Assembly: GCA_026991575.1 (NCBI GenBank)
Contig: JALXBF010000029.1
Location: 1-64,000, forward strand
Direction of reading: 5' to 3'
Length of the DNA stretch: 64,000 bases
Source: Planctomycetota bacterium
Lineage (GTDB): Bacteria; Planctomycetota; Planctomycetia; JALXBF01
How positions within the stretch are numbered: position 1 is the stretch's first letter; the number at the start of each line of letters is the position of its first letter. The position numbers were made by a program, and so were the translations under genes. Shown piece after piece: positions 8,487 through 22,104 of this stretch. Under the pieces are notes generated by a model. That model did not search any database. It was not told the origin of the DNA and worked only from the letters and a program-made list of their open reading frames with translations.

Positions 8487-9655
8487 CCAGCAGGCAGAGC
8501 AGGGGGGGCCGGGAAAACGTATCGCCTGTCCGTGTCAGCGGTGCCGGGCCGGATATTCAGCGGCTGGCGCGCGCGCTCATGGCCTGGTACGCCGACCACC
8601 GCCGGGACCTGCCATGGCGACGGCCAGGTGTCACGCCGTATGAAGTCCTCGTCGCCGAGGTGATGCTCCAGCAGACTCAGGTCACCACGGTGCTGCGGTA
8701 CTACGACCGCTTCCTGGCCACCTTCCCAGACCTGTCGTCGTTGGCACGCGCTTCCGAAGCCGATGTGCTGCGGCTGTGGCAGGGCCTGGGCTACTACCGA
8801 CGGGCGCGGAACCTGCAGCGGACGGCGCGCGAACTGTGCAAGCGCTTCGGCGGGCAGGTACCCTCGGAGCTTACCGTCCTTCGCAAGCTGCCCGGGGTGG
8901 GCGAGTACACGGCACGGGCAATCCTGGCGTTTGCGTTCAACCGGCCGGTGGTCCCGGTGGACGCGAACGTGGCGCGGGTTCTGGCCCGGCTGTGGGCGGT
9001 GCCGGATCCGATCGAGCGGACCGCAACGCGACGGAGGCTGTCGTTGGCAGGCGACCTGCTGGCGGCTGCCGCCGGTAACGGCCAAGTCGGTCAGGCGCTC
9101 ATGGACCTGGGAGCGACGATCTGCACGCCGCGGTACCCGCAGTGTGCCATGTGCCCGCTCGCCGACAACTGCGTGGCCGCCCGTAACGGTGCTCAGGACC
9201 GCTTACCGGTAACCGGCGAACGTGCCCCGGTGGAGCGACTCCTGGAGTGGGGAGCCATCGTGTTCGACGACAGTGGTAGGGTCTTGCTGCTGCGGCGCAA
9301 GCGTCCGCTACGGTGGGGCGGTCTGTGGGAGTTTCCCCGATTTCCACGGCGGGATGGCGAAGACCCCCAGCGGCTCTGCGCCCGACTGGACCGCTGGGGG
9401 CTTCGGGTGCACTTCTGGCAGGTTGGGGCCTCCTTCACGTACCAGGTCACACGCTTTCGTGTGAGCCTTCGTCCGTGGGGGGGATGCTGCGGCGGTGGCC
9501 GAGTCACCGGATCCGACGAACACGATCAAGCCCGATGGGTACGGCCCGAGCGACTGGGCAACTATGCATTGCCCAGCCCGCAGCGCCGCCTGGCGCGGCT
9601 GGCTAAGCGATGGGCTCGGGAGCTTACGCAAGTTGCCACCGCTCGGCGTCACTGA
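8483..9655 (+). CDS. mutY: A/G-specific adenine glycosylase
   Basis: MutY (390 aa) removes adenine mispaired with 8-oxoguanine in base-excision repair. The sequence shows the catalytic Glu in AEVMLQQTQV (E59), the helix-hairpin-helix LPGVGEYTA, the catalytic Asp in PVDANV (D160) and the [4Fe-4S] pattern C-x6-C-x2-C-x5-C (CTPRYPQCAMCPLADNC). A C-terminal NUDIX-like domain (about 245-375), which recognises 8-oxoG, follows, including LLLRRKRPLRWGGLWEFP. Length is normal for the family. The GTG start overlaps the FHA stop. The 3' end overlaps the convergent FeeM-like gene by 32 bases, which is tight but does not disturb either domain. Confidence 0.95.
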   Translation: MTSRQSRGGRENVSPVRVSGAGPDIQRLARALMAWYADHRRDLPWRRPGVTPYEVLVAEVMLQQTQVTTVLRYYDRFLATFPDLSSLARASEADVLRLWQGLGYYRRARNLQRTARELCKRFGGQVPSELTVLRKLPGVGEYTARAILAFAFNRPVVPVDANVARVLARLWAVPDPIERTATRRRLSLAGDLLAAAAGNGQVGQALMDLGATICTPRYPQCAMCPLADNCVAARNGAQDRLPVTGERAPVERLLEWGAIVFDDSGRVLLLRRKRPLRWGGLWEFPRFPRRDGEDPQRLCARLDRWGLRVHFWQVGASFTYQVTRFRVSLRPWGGCCGGGRVTGSDEHDQARWVRPERLGNYALPSPQRRLARLAKRWARELTQVATARRH

Positions 9656-10376
9656 ACGGAGACAGCTGCGAGGTGGTCTTCAGCGATTCCAGGTCCACGT
9701 CGCCCAAGAACTTGCTGTATGCAATCCGACGCTGGCTTTTCTCGCGGCTCAACTCGGTCAGGTCCAGCAGCAGCGGCACCGCCGGAGCGTTCTGCACGGC
9801 GTCGTACGTCTTGACCGGTCCGAATTGCCTGAAGGGCAGGAAGTTGGCATAGAAGCGCACGTGGCGTGGGTTGATCACCACCAGCAGATCCGTGACGCGC
9901 TGCCTGAGTGCGAACCAGACAATGCTCCGCGTCAGCGACACCACGAGATTAACGGTGGCCGACCGCTCACGCACCCGGGACGCAAAGCCGATGACCTCCG
10001 CCAGCCGTCGCCCTTGCTCGCGCAGTCTGCGCAGCTCCTCGTGGTACAGCTTCTCCATGGGCAGTCCCCAGGGGCCGTCAGGCACGTACGTGGCCGTGGC
10101 CAACACGACGCGGTCGCGTGCGCAGGCAACGAAGACCTCTGCCCCTGGTACGCAACAGTACCGGTGCACATGGGTCTGGATCGCGTCCTGGGGTACGTAC
10201 CCCAACCGCTTGTACTGCTCCAGGACAAGGTCCAACGCGGCATGGCGAAGTGCGATCGTATCGGCCAGGCGGCAACGATACGGGACCCTGCTGATCCAGC
10301 GGCGTGCGGAATCGAGCGGCGTCTGGTCGGCACCTCGCGAGGATTCCGATCCCGTGACCTGCCCGGTCTGAACCAT
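9624..10376 (-). CDS. Second FeeM-like N-acyl amino acid synthase
   Basis: This 250-aa paralogue of the gene at 6495-7283 shares, in the same order, GLPMEKLYHEEL, RRLAEVIGFASR, a short region ending RSIVWFALR, and INPRHVRFYANFLPFRQFG. The ATG at 10376 is preferred because GGGGGAGC lies 4 nt upstream; a GTG at 10460 is possible but has no Shine-Dalgarno sequence. It stands alone here, between gltB upstream (same strand, 272-nt gap) and mutY downstream (convergent, overlapping 32 nt). By family it would acylate an amino acid amine from acyl-ACP; substrate and product are unknown. Having two copies within 4 kb suggests duplication within this locus. Confidence 0.72.
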   Translation of the reverse strand: MVQTGQVTGSESSRGADQTPLDSARRWISRVPYRCRLADTIALRHAALDLVLEQYKRLGYVPQDAIQTHVHRYCCVPGAEVFVACARDRVVLATATYVPDGPWGLPMEKLYHEELRRLREQGRRLAEVIGFASRVRERSATVNLVVSLTRSIVWFALRQRVTDLLVVINPRHVRFYANFLPFRQFGPVKTYDAVQNAPAVPLLLDLTELSREKSQRRIAYSKFLGDVDLESLKTTSQLSPFSDAERWQLA

Positions 10377-10648
10377 GATGCTCCCCCTTCGCGACGATGT
10401 GTCTGTGGCTTTCCCGTCCAACGTGCTGTCCGGTTGAACAGATGTGTCGTTTTCGGACACTCAAGCGTAGGTCACAGGCTGCGCTCGTCAACTGAATGCA
10501 ACAGCCCTTTCTGGCGGCCGGAAGTGACGTCGATCCTCGCACGCCGACCGCGCGAGCTCAGCCGCGCGCAATCAGCACCGGCAGCCAGCGGCGGGTGTTG
10601 GCAGGGGGCGTTCGCACCGGCGCGAGGCGGGCACTCCTTGTTGCCAGG

Positions 10649-15322
<4,674 letters not shown>

Positions 15323-15423
15323 GCTCTTCTCACCGTGCTTGCTCTGGTCGTCCTGAAGAACCCTCTAGCGGACTGCCGATCGAGCTCTCTCAGCGGTTGT
15401 GGTGGCAGAACGAGAAGTACTGC

Positions 15424-16377
15424 TCAGGGGGGTGTACTCGCAGTTGCCAGTTTCCGTCGTGGCCGCTTCCGCTCCAGGCGCTGACGGCCCTGTTCCCATG
15501 TTCTCTGCGTGAGAATCTCTACAAAACGCACCATGGCCCGGTTCAGCCGGGTGCGACGGCGGAGCACCACGCACAGTGGCCGATAGAGCGGTTCGCCCGC
15601 AAGCGGCACAACAGCCAGCGTGCCGCGTGTCCGCTCCCGTTCAACGGTCGGCTCAGGCAGAATCGCAACCCCCATGCCATCCTCCACCGCTCGCTTAATC
15701 ATCTCCACGTTGTCAAACGCCGCCACGATACGCGGCCGCGCGCCGTGTTGCCTAAGGTAGCGGTCGATAGCCCTCCGGATGGCGAGACCTTCCTCGAAGG
15801 CAACCAGAGGCCGACCGTGCAGTTCGGCGACGGCCAGCGAGTCGCGGGCAGCCCAGGGATGCGACGGCGCGCAAACGAGCCGCATCGGCTCCTGGCGCCA
15901 GGGCACCACGATCAGCTCGCGCGTGTGGCTGGGGAAAGAGACCAGCCCAAGGTCGGCCTGACCAGCATCCAGCAATTCGTAGACCCGGTTGGGATGCACA
16001 TAGCTAATGTCCACCTGGGCGTCCGGCAGTTCCTCCTGCAGCCGCGCCACGTACCGGCCCATGTCGTGCAGACCGACCGAGTAGATGGCGGCAACGCGAA
16101 CGAGACTACGCTGCGCGCGGGCCCGCTCGCGTAGCTGAGCTTCCACTTCGTCCAGCGCCTCCAGTAGCTCGCGCACGCGTTCGTAGTACAGCTTCCCCTC
16201 TTCCGTCAGCACCCACGGCCGTCGGCTGCGGTCCACGAGCCGTACACCGAGGCGCTCCTCCAGCTGCTGGATTGCCTGGCTGACAGCCGACTGGCTGACG
16301 CCGTGCCGTTCGGCTGCGCGCGAGAAGCTGCCCAAGCGGGCAGCATCACAAAAGAACCTCAGCGTCTCCAGCTGCAT
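15424..16377 (-). CDS. LysR-family transcriptional regulator
   Basis: This 317-aa protein has the N-terminal winged helix (LETLRFFCDAARLGSFSRAA, SQSAVSQAIQQLEERLG) and a C-terminal two-lobed effector domain (about 90-295). That is the normal LysR length and layout. The start is ATG 16377, because GGAAGAGGC lies 3-11 nt upstream; a TTG at 16389 is less likely. The tail after about residue 295 is basic and unusual (RLERKRPRRKLATA). Its position directly upstream of gltB on the same strand suggests it controls nitrogen assimilation, by analogy with GltC, though GltC genes are normally divergent. Two palindromes sharing AAGG/CCTT half-sites lie 45-85 nt upstream and are likely autoregulatory operators. 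Confidence 0.9.
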   Translation of the reverse strand: MQLETLRFFCDAARLGSFSRAAERHGVSQSAVSQAIQQLEERLGVRLVDRSRRPWVLTEEGKLYYERVRELLEALDEVEAQLRERARAQRSLVRVAAIYSVGLHDMGRYVARLQEELPDAQVDISYVHPNRVYELLDAGQADLGLVSFPSHTRELIVVPWRQEPMRLVCAPSHPWAARDSLAVAELHGRPLVAFEEGLAIRRAIDRYLRQHGARPRIVAAFDNVEMIKRAVEDGMGVAILPEPTVERERTRGTLAVVPLAGEPLYRPLCVVLRRRTRLNRAMVRFVEILTQRTWEQGRQRLERKRPRRKLATASTPP

Positions 16378-16421
16378 CGCCTCTTCCAAGCATGAGCGAG
16401 GCTAATCCGAGCGTTGCTCTG

Positions 16422-16461
16422 CATAAGGCTTCCTTATGATAACCAAGGGGCCTACCTTGGT
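16422..16461. promoter_or_regulatory. Two adjacent palindromes, candidate LysR operators
   Basis: CATAAGG-CTT-CCTTATG (16422-16438) is a perfect palindrome and contains a T-N11-A LysR box (ATAAGGCTTCCTTAT). Four bases on, ACCAAGG-GGCCTA-CCTTGGT (16442-16461) is a second perfect palindrome with the same AAGG/CCTT core. They lie just upstream of the LysR gene, where an autoregulatory site is expected. Confidence 0.6.
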
Positions 16462-16988
16462 CAACTGCTACGCGGAAGAACGCGCCTACCGAGTGGTGGC
16501 TAACCGCTTGGCAGCTGCGGGCAGCACCTCGGTGTGCGTCACCGGGCCGCGCCGTCGGGAGGCATCCACTCTGTGCGAGCCCTCCAGATGTGCCGATCAC
16601 GCAGAAAGCAGCCTCTTGATCGCCTGCGAGGAACTCAGGTGGGCTCGCCACGAAACGCCCCGCGGCTCGCTCCCTGCAGCTGTAGTCTGCATCACAACTC
16701 CACACCGGCGGGGATGCGATCCGGGGGAGGGGGAGCCGGAGCTGCAGGCACCGGAAGCAATCACCCGGCGCGCAGCCTGCAGCAATGGGCTATCGAATCG
16801 ACTCGGGGGGAACTGGCTGCAAGCCCCATCGGGCGGACTATTGCCTGCCGGTCACGGGATGACCAGCCGCACTGGGCGCAGTGGTACAGCGCCTGCGGGC
16901 ATATCTGTCCGCGGGAAGCTTCTGACGGCAACGCCACGCGACGGCCCGGCCTCCGCACGCGGGTACCGTGCGACGAGGGCTCGTCTTC
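16462..16988. other. Gene-free interval
   Basis: About 530 bases between the LysR upstream region and the small gene at 16989-17318. A plus-strand frame is open across it, but its translation is Arg/Ser/Cys-rich with no domain-like pattern and no ribosome site. No RNA gene is recognised. Confidence 0.45.
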
Positions 16989-17318
16989 TCACGGCTCAAT
17001 CCCACTTTGCCCGCAGTCTCCCCCTTGCGTGTACCTCTTGTAGCCCACTCTTTGGATAGTCTGGATGGTAGCCTCAGCCTCATACCTCCCTGCTGGAATC
17101 TTCCCCTGCTGGAAGCGGTACACCCACACCTCTGGTGGCCCCTGTTGCTCTAACTGCATCGGTCCGACTTCAAACTTCTTGCCATCGTCCTGGACTTCCC
17201 ACAGCATCACGCCAATCGTAGTGCCGTTTGGTCCGGGCTCTACAGTGGCGCGCGCCTCGCATGCGTCGAGGTCAAACACAAGCCCTGTGACTGCCGGTCG
17301 GCTACGGTCTACGGACAT
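16989..17318 (-). CDS. Small unknown protein coupled to the membrane kinase
   Basis: This 109-aa protein belongs to no family I recognise. The ATG at 17318-17316 overlaps the kinase TGA by one base (TGATG), so it is translationally coupled. The composition is that of a compact beta-sandwich: alternating hydrophobic strands (VTGLVFDLDACEARATV, TIGVMLWEV, EVWVYRF, GRYEAEATIQTI) with no signal peptide or TM segment. The C-terminal ten residues (TQGGDCGQSGIEP) are probably disordered. The intact coding frame immediately after the kinase and the protein-like composition make it real. It could be a regulator or substrate of the kinase; this is inference only. Confidence 0.6.
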   Translation of the reverse strand: MSVDRSRPAVTGLVFDLDACEARATVEPGPNGTTIGVMLWEVQDDGKKFEVGPMQLEQQGPPEVWVYRFQQGKIPAGRYEAEATIQTIQRVGYKRYTQGGDCGQSGIEP

Positions 17319-19066
17319 CAACTTCCTCCCGCGTCGGTGCGCACGCCGGCACCGCTTACGCTGAACTGGCCGTACATGAACATCATCCCCACGCTACCCG
17401 TATCGTGCTGCTCCCACTGGGGCACTTCCGGTAAGTCCGTTTTCAGTGGGACACGTTGGCCCTGAACCACCACCTCGTCGGGGCGCCCCCAGTTCAGGCG
17501 CACCCGAACCGTCACGGGCCCGGCGACATTCCACGTCACGGTTTTCTGCAACGCAATCGCAAGTTTTCGGACGTACAACCCGCCGCTACCCGTGTATTGC
17601 AGCGTGATGTGGCACAACGCCACACGGACCTCTTTCTCGTCGGGCACGTACTCGACGTACAACCCCGGCGCCAGCATCCGCGGCGGCGCGTCGGGTGGTG
17701 CCACCGGCAACACGCCCCAGAACGTGATCGCTCGTGGGTTGACTGCGTCGCCGAATTGCGGCCGTCGTGTCGCAGACATCGTGTAGCGGAGAGTACACGG
17801 CCCCCCCGGAAGCTCGCCCAGTTTGAAGGCTACGGGCGTCCTTGCCAGCACGTTAAGGGTCCGGTGGATAGGAGAATAGGTGTAATGATGGTTTGCGGGG
17901 TCGGTAACATCGAGCATGATCGGTATCGGATTATCGGCAAGCAAATCCCGGTAGCGATTCCCTCTTTCTTCGGCTTGGCCTTTTGTGGTTGGTGCCAGCG
18001 CGGCCAGACGCCAGGCCGTGGCCGCCGCAGCGGTGAGCAACAGGCTCGTGCCAACCAGTAGGCTGAGCAGCACGGCCGCGTTCAGTCGCCTTGGTTGGGC
18101 TTTGGCTGCTGTCACCTTCTGCAGTGACTGCGTCAAAGCGACCTTGAGATCGTGCGCTGTCGGCAGCCGCTGGCTGACGTCCTTGCGGAGACAGCGTGCG
18201 CAGAGTTCGTCGAGCTCAACAGGTATGCTCTCATCGACTTGTCTGAGCGGCTTCGGTTCGCGGTGCAGCACTTCGTCGTAGATCTGCTCTCTGTCGTCAC
18301 CCGTGAACGGCCGCTTTCCGGTGAGCAGCTCGTAGAGGATCACGCCGAGGGCCCAAACGTCGGCGCGGCCGTCGGCGTAATGCAGCTTCCCCTTGACCTG
18401 CTCCGGGGCCATGTATGCGGGCGTGCCGCTGAGCTCGCCGCGACGGGCATGGCGTGCTTCTTCCCAGAGAGCCAGACCAAAGTCGGCTACCTTCACACTC
18501 CCATTGCGGTCAAGCAAGATGTTGGCAGGCTTCAGGTCACAATGCACCAGACCACGTTTGTGAGCGTAGTGGACAGCGTCAGCCACCTGAACCATGATCC
18601 GCAACGCTTCTTCCAGCGGCAGCGCGCCTTTAGCGACACGGTCCCGCAGGCTACCTCCGTCGATGTACTCCATCGCAATGTATACCCCCCCTTCGTACTC
18701 GCCTGCGTCATACACCGACACGATGTGGGGGTGCTTCAGACGCGCGATCGTTCGGGCCTCGCGCAGGAAGACCTCCTGCCACCCCTCCGGTGCATCCGAC
18801 ATCGCCTTGGCCAGCTTGATGGCCACCAGTCGATCGAGGCAGGGATCACGTGCCAGGAAGACACAGCCGAAACCGCCGCGTCCCAACGGGCGGAGCACTA
18901 CATAGCGTCCAATGTGACGTGCGGACGCCGGCGCGGTTGTGTGGTCGCCTTCCTGCGGAACTACCGGTGCGGTGCGTGTGTCGTCGTTTGAGACCGTCTC
19001 CCGAGCCGCGTCAGCCCCCGGGTGCGGCCGAGTACCCAAGTCTTGCCAGGTTGGCTTGTCAACCAT
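17318..19066 (-). CDS. Membrane-anchored Ser/Thr protein kinase with exported C-terminal domain
   Basis: This is a 582-aa Hanks-type kinase. The domain spans about residues 54-315: glycine loop GRGGFGCVF, ATP Lys84 (VAIK), catalytic loop HCDLKPANILL (Asp177; the usual HRD Arg is Cys), DFG at 195, and TPAYMAPEQ. A TM helix (about 328-355) follows, then about 225 residues predicted outside the membrane. These are beta-rich and end in GSVGMMFMYGQFSV, reminiscent of LamG-like jelly rolls often found on planctomycete proteins. The start is ATG 19066, supported by AAGGGGG about 7 nt upstream, rather than a GTG 99 nt earlier. The Cys in HCD suggests a non-RD kinase with different activation-loop control. 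Confidence 0.9.
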   Translation of the reverse strand: MVDKPTWQDLGTRPHPGADAARETVSNDDTRTAPVVPQEGDHTTAPASARHIGRYVVLRPLGRGGFGCVFLARDPCLDRLVAIKLAKAMSDAPEGWQEVFLREARTIARLKHPHIVSVYDAGEYEGGVYIAMEYIDGGSLRDRVAKGALPLEEALRIMVQVADAVHYAHKRGLVHCDLKPANILLDRNGSVKVADFGLALWEEARHARRGELSGTPAYMAPEQVKGKLHYADGRADVWALGVILYELLTGKRPFTGDDREQIYDEVLHREPKPLRQVDESIPVELDELCARCLRKDVSQRLPTAHDLKVALTQSLQKVTAAKAQPRRLNAAVLLSLLVGTSLLLTAAAATAWRLAALAPTTKGQAEERGNRYRDLLADNPIPIMLDVTDPANHHYTYSPIHRTLNVLARTPVAFKLGELPGGPCTLRYTMSATRRPQFGDAVNPRAITFWGVLPVAPPDAPPRMLAPGLYVEYVPDEKEVRVALCHITLQYTGSGGLYVRKLAIALQKTVTWNVAGPVTVRVRLNWGRPDEVVVQGQRVPLKTDLPEVPQWEQHDTGSVGMMFMYGQFSVSGAGVRTDAGGS

Positions 19067-19338
19067 GTCGACCCCCTTGCCGCGTCCAGTCCCGGCGCTG
19101 TCCGAGGAATCGGCCGCCCCGGGCCCGAGCAAACGCTTAGACAATGAGACCAACGTGGATACCAACGTGCAGTGCCAACGCGACTTAGTTTACCACACCA
19201 GTCCCGCCAGGTACAACCGTCCCCCGCCAGCGAAATGCGGTTTGCTGCACGGGCCGAGCGTTCCGAGTATGCTTGTCACCGGAACCTGAGACAGCAAGTA
19301 GTAGCCCGGGTCAGTTACTCATCCAACGGTGACCAAGC

Positions 19339-21930
19339 ATGACGTCCCGCAGCGTCTTCGTCAGCCTGGCACTGGCAAGTTGGCTAACCACTTTGCAGCA
19401 CGCAGCCGCCCAACGCTCGGCCTACCTGAGGGTCACGCTTGTCGAACCAGCCGGGCGCAGCTACTGGGTGCAGCTGGCCGGTTACATCCACCGGTCACCG
19501 TGGTATCTGCCGCGGCGGGTGGTGCCGGAGGAGGCCGCGCGCGATCCGGCCCGTCGCCTCCCCAGTGGCACGCCGACCCCGTGGATCAACCTGGTGCAGT
19601 GGGCCGGAGACCGATTGCACGGCCGCCTCGCCAGGGCAGGAGGCCGGGCAGAGTATCCGAACGTGACCGTGCAGATCCACGTCGAACCACCTGCCAGTCG
19701 CCTGCGGCTCATCATCGAACTCGCCACGGCGCCGGATCCCGACCTTGTCGTGCGTCGCTGGGAAGAACGCATCGAGGGGGGACTGACCAGCGTGCTGGTG
19801 TCCCCCTACCTGGAACGGGATGCGGCCGAGTTAGAGACAGCCACCGAGATGACTAACCGCCGGCTTCGCTGGGCCATCCTGGCCAGCCGCGGCCGACGGC
19901 ACTCCCCCCGGCAGCTCATCCTGCAGACCAATCTCTGGGGGCCGCAGCGCCCCGAGCTCAATCTGCGCGAAGCCCGTGTCCTGTGGCTGCTAGGCTTCAA
20001 CACCGTCGGCAATCAGCCGCGCGAAGTACGCCTGCGCTACCCTGAGTTTCGCGTGCCGGCTCACCGCCACGGCGTCCCACTAGGCCCAGGAGCCGATCGC
20101 GAACAAATCCGCCGCTTCTGGCATCGGGTGGCCCGTAGCTATCGGAAGCCACTGCCGCCCGGCACCACGTTCGGCATCAATGATGAAGTCGTTTGTCGTC
20201 CCCCGATCGGCGACAACGCGGCTGCACTGGCAGCCTTCCGCCGCTGGCTCGCCGAGCAGGGCATCAGCCCTGCAGAGCTCGGCGTCCGACGGCTCGACGA
20301 CGTCGTGCCGATCGAAACCCCCGACCAGTTGCGTGAGCGGATGAAGCAAGATGAGCGAGCGGCGCGGCGAGTCTTCTACTGGACGAGCCGCTTTCGCCAG
20401 GCGGCTGCCACGCAGCGGCTCAAATGGAACACCGAGGAGATTCACCGCCAGCTCGGGCCACAGGTCATCGCCACCACCCTAGTGGCCGATCACCCCTACT
20501 TTGCCGGCACGGGGCTCGGCATGGGCATGCACCGCCCGAACACAGCCTGGGGCGGCTGGCCGTTGGCAATGGACTGGTTCAGCATTGGGCGGCAGCGGGC
20601 TGTCGACCTGATCGGCATCGAAGACTGGCTCGGGCTCCAGTACATGTACGGCCCGAACTACACGTGGGAAGGATTCCAGCTGCTCGGTTTCCAGGCAGCC
20701 ATCTTCCGCAGCGCCTCCAGAGGGCGGCTGCCCATCATCGTGTGGGTCACTCCGAGCGACGACGTGAACCTGCAGCTCAAGTTCGCATCAGCCTTCGCGC
20801 AAGGGGCAAGCCATCTGTTTTTCTGGACCTACGGGCCGACAGCCACAAGCACGGAGAACTACTGGAGCGACCTGAGGTCGGCCTATGATGGGATCGTGCG
20901 CGTGGCGCGCATGATGGCACTGCTGGAACCTGCCCTGGCCAGTGGTCGCCCGCGTCCGACGCGCGTCGCGTTGCTGTACAGCATCGCCTCCGATCTTTGG
21001 CAACCGTACGACTACGTGCACATGCTCGAACGCCGAGGCCTCTATCTCGCACTGGTCCATGACCACTGGCAGGTCGATCTGCTGAGCGAAGAGGATGTTG
21101 AAGCCGGCGCACTGCAGCGCTACGACGTGCTCTTCACCGCAGACCCATGCGTCAAGTCGGCCGCGGCTGAACGGATCCGGCGGTGGGTTGCCGATGGCGG
21201 ACTGTTGGTCGGCACATGCACGGCAGGATCACGAAACGAGTACGACGAGCCAACAGGACCGCTGCACGATGTGTTTGGAATCGGCCGGATCCGGCGGGTG
21301 ACCGTTCAGCGGGCCCCCTACCGCGTCCGGGCCGGGCTGAACCGGGTTGCACCGTTTGACACCGTGGCCACCGACCATGGCACGCTCGAGGCGGTCGGGC
21401 TGCACGCGGAAGTGGTACCGGCTTCCGACGCGGTGGTGGTGGCCCGCTACCAACGCGGGGGCGGCGCGGCAATCCTTGAGAACCGCTACGGGAAGGGCAG
21501 GGCGGTGTACTACACGTTCACGCCCGGTATCAGCTACATCCGTGAAGCACGCTTCGTGGCCGGGGCGCTGGCCGAACGTTGGCCGCCCTCCTATCGCCGC
21601 ATGTTCGGTAGCTTGGCCGAGCGGGCGGGCGCGCAGCGGCTAGCCCGGGTCAGCGAACCGGTTGTCGAGGTGGGGGTGCGCGACGGAGACGATGCCACGG
21701 CAATTATCCTGGGCAATTTCACCTACGAGCCGATCCGCACATTGCGCATCGCAGTCGCCGTGCCACACCGGCCGATCGCAGTGGTCTCGGCAACGCACGG
21801 ACCGCTGGCGTTTCGCTGTCGTCAAACGACACAGCACGCCGCAGGGTTGCCGTATCTCGTGGAATTTGCGGTCCCCCTTGACGTGGCTGACGGGATCCTT
21901 CTGAAGTACGGCGACCGCACGGGGCGATAA
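19339..21930 (+). CDS. Secreted glycoside hydrolase-like protein with GATase-like domain
   Basis: This 863-aa protein begins with a signal peptide (VFVSLALASWLTTLQHAAAQ). A beta-rich N-terminal region (about 30-200) precedes a region that resembles a TIM barrel (about 205-550, with FGINDEVVCRPP, DWFSIGRQRAVDLIGIEDW and HLFFWTYGP). A Rossmann-like segment follows (about 560-690: RVALLYSIASD, MLERRGLYLALVHD, YDVLFTADPCVKSAAAERI, WVADGGLLVGT) that matches the beta-galactosidase trimerisation / glutamine amidotransferase-like fold of GH42 and relatives. The C-terminus is a beta domain. I therefore expect a periplasmic or extracellular glycan-active enzyme, but no family-specific catalytic acid pair could be assigned with confidence. 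Confidence 0.6.
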   Translation: MTSRSVFVSLALASWLTTLQHAAAQRSAYLRVTLVEPAGRSYWVQLAGYIHRSPWYLPRRVVPEEAARDPARRLPSGTPTPWINLVQWAGDRLHGRLARAGGRAEYPNVTVQIHVEPPASRLRLIIELATAPDPDLVVRRWEERIEGGLTSVLVSPYLERDAAELETATEMTNRRLRWAILASRGRRHSPRQLILQTNLWGPQRPELNLREARVLWLLGFNTVGNQPREVRLRYPEFRVPAHRHGVPLGPGADREQIRRFWHRVARSYRKPLPPGTTFGINDEVVCRPPIGDNAAALAAFRRWLAEQGISPAELGVRRLDDVVPIETPDQLRERMKQDERAARRVFYWTSRFRQAAATQRLKWNTEEIHRQLGPQVIATTLVADHPYFAGTGLGMGMHRPNTAWGGWPLAMDWFSIGRQRAVDLIGIEDWLGLQYMYGPNYTWEGFQLLGFQAAIFRSASRGRLPIIVWVTPSDDVNLQLKFASAFAQGASHLFFWTYGPTATSTENYWSDLRSAYDGIVRVARMMALLEPALASGRPRPTRVALLYSIASDLWQPYDYVHMLERRGLYLALVHDHWQVDLLSEEDVEAGALQRYDVLFTADPCVKSAAAERIRRWVADGGLLVGTCTAGSRNEYDEPTGPLHDVFGIGRIRRVTVQRAPYRVRAGLNRVAPFDTVATDHGTLEAVGLHAEVVPASDAVVVARYQRGGGAAILENRYGKGRAVYYTFTPGISYIREARFVAGALAERWPPSYRRMFGSLAERAGAQRLARVSEPVVEVGVRDGDDATAIILGNFTYEPIRTLRIAVAVPHRPIAVVSATHGPLAFRCRQTTQHAAGLPYLVEFAVPLDVADGILLKYGDRTGR

Positions 21931-22030
21931 GGGCACGGCCGCGGGGCTCCGGCGGTCAGCGGGATGGCTTCAGAACGCCAAGTCGTCCCGCGGCCAGCCG
22001 GCGCGGTGACAGCTGCACGGAGAAAGAACG

Positions 22031-22059
22031 ACCGGCGCCAGGGGGGGACTGGCGCCGGT
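22031..22059. terminator. GC-rich hairpin between convergent genes
   Basis: ACCGGCGCCA (22031-22040) pairs perfectly with TGGCGCCGGT (22050-22059) around a 9-nt loop. It lies between two genes that end toward each other (21930 and 22105). On the minus strand the stem is followed by a pyrimidine-rich CGTTCTTTCT, so it probably ends the FG-GAP gene transcript. Confidence 0.6.
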
Positions 22060-22104
22060 ACGGCACGTCGGTAGCGGGGATGGGAAAAGGGGAGGGCGGG
22101 TGCG

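Noticed and set aside
16436-17059. A 207-codon plus-strand ORF in the interval upstream of the LysR gene
   Set aside because: Low-complexity Arg/Ser/Cys composition, no Shine-Dalgarno sequence, and it overlaps the small coupled gene on the other strand.
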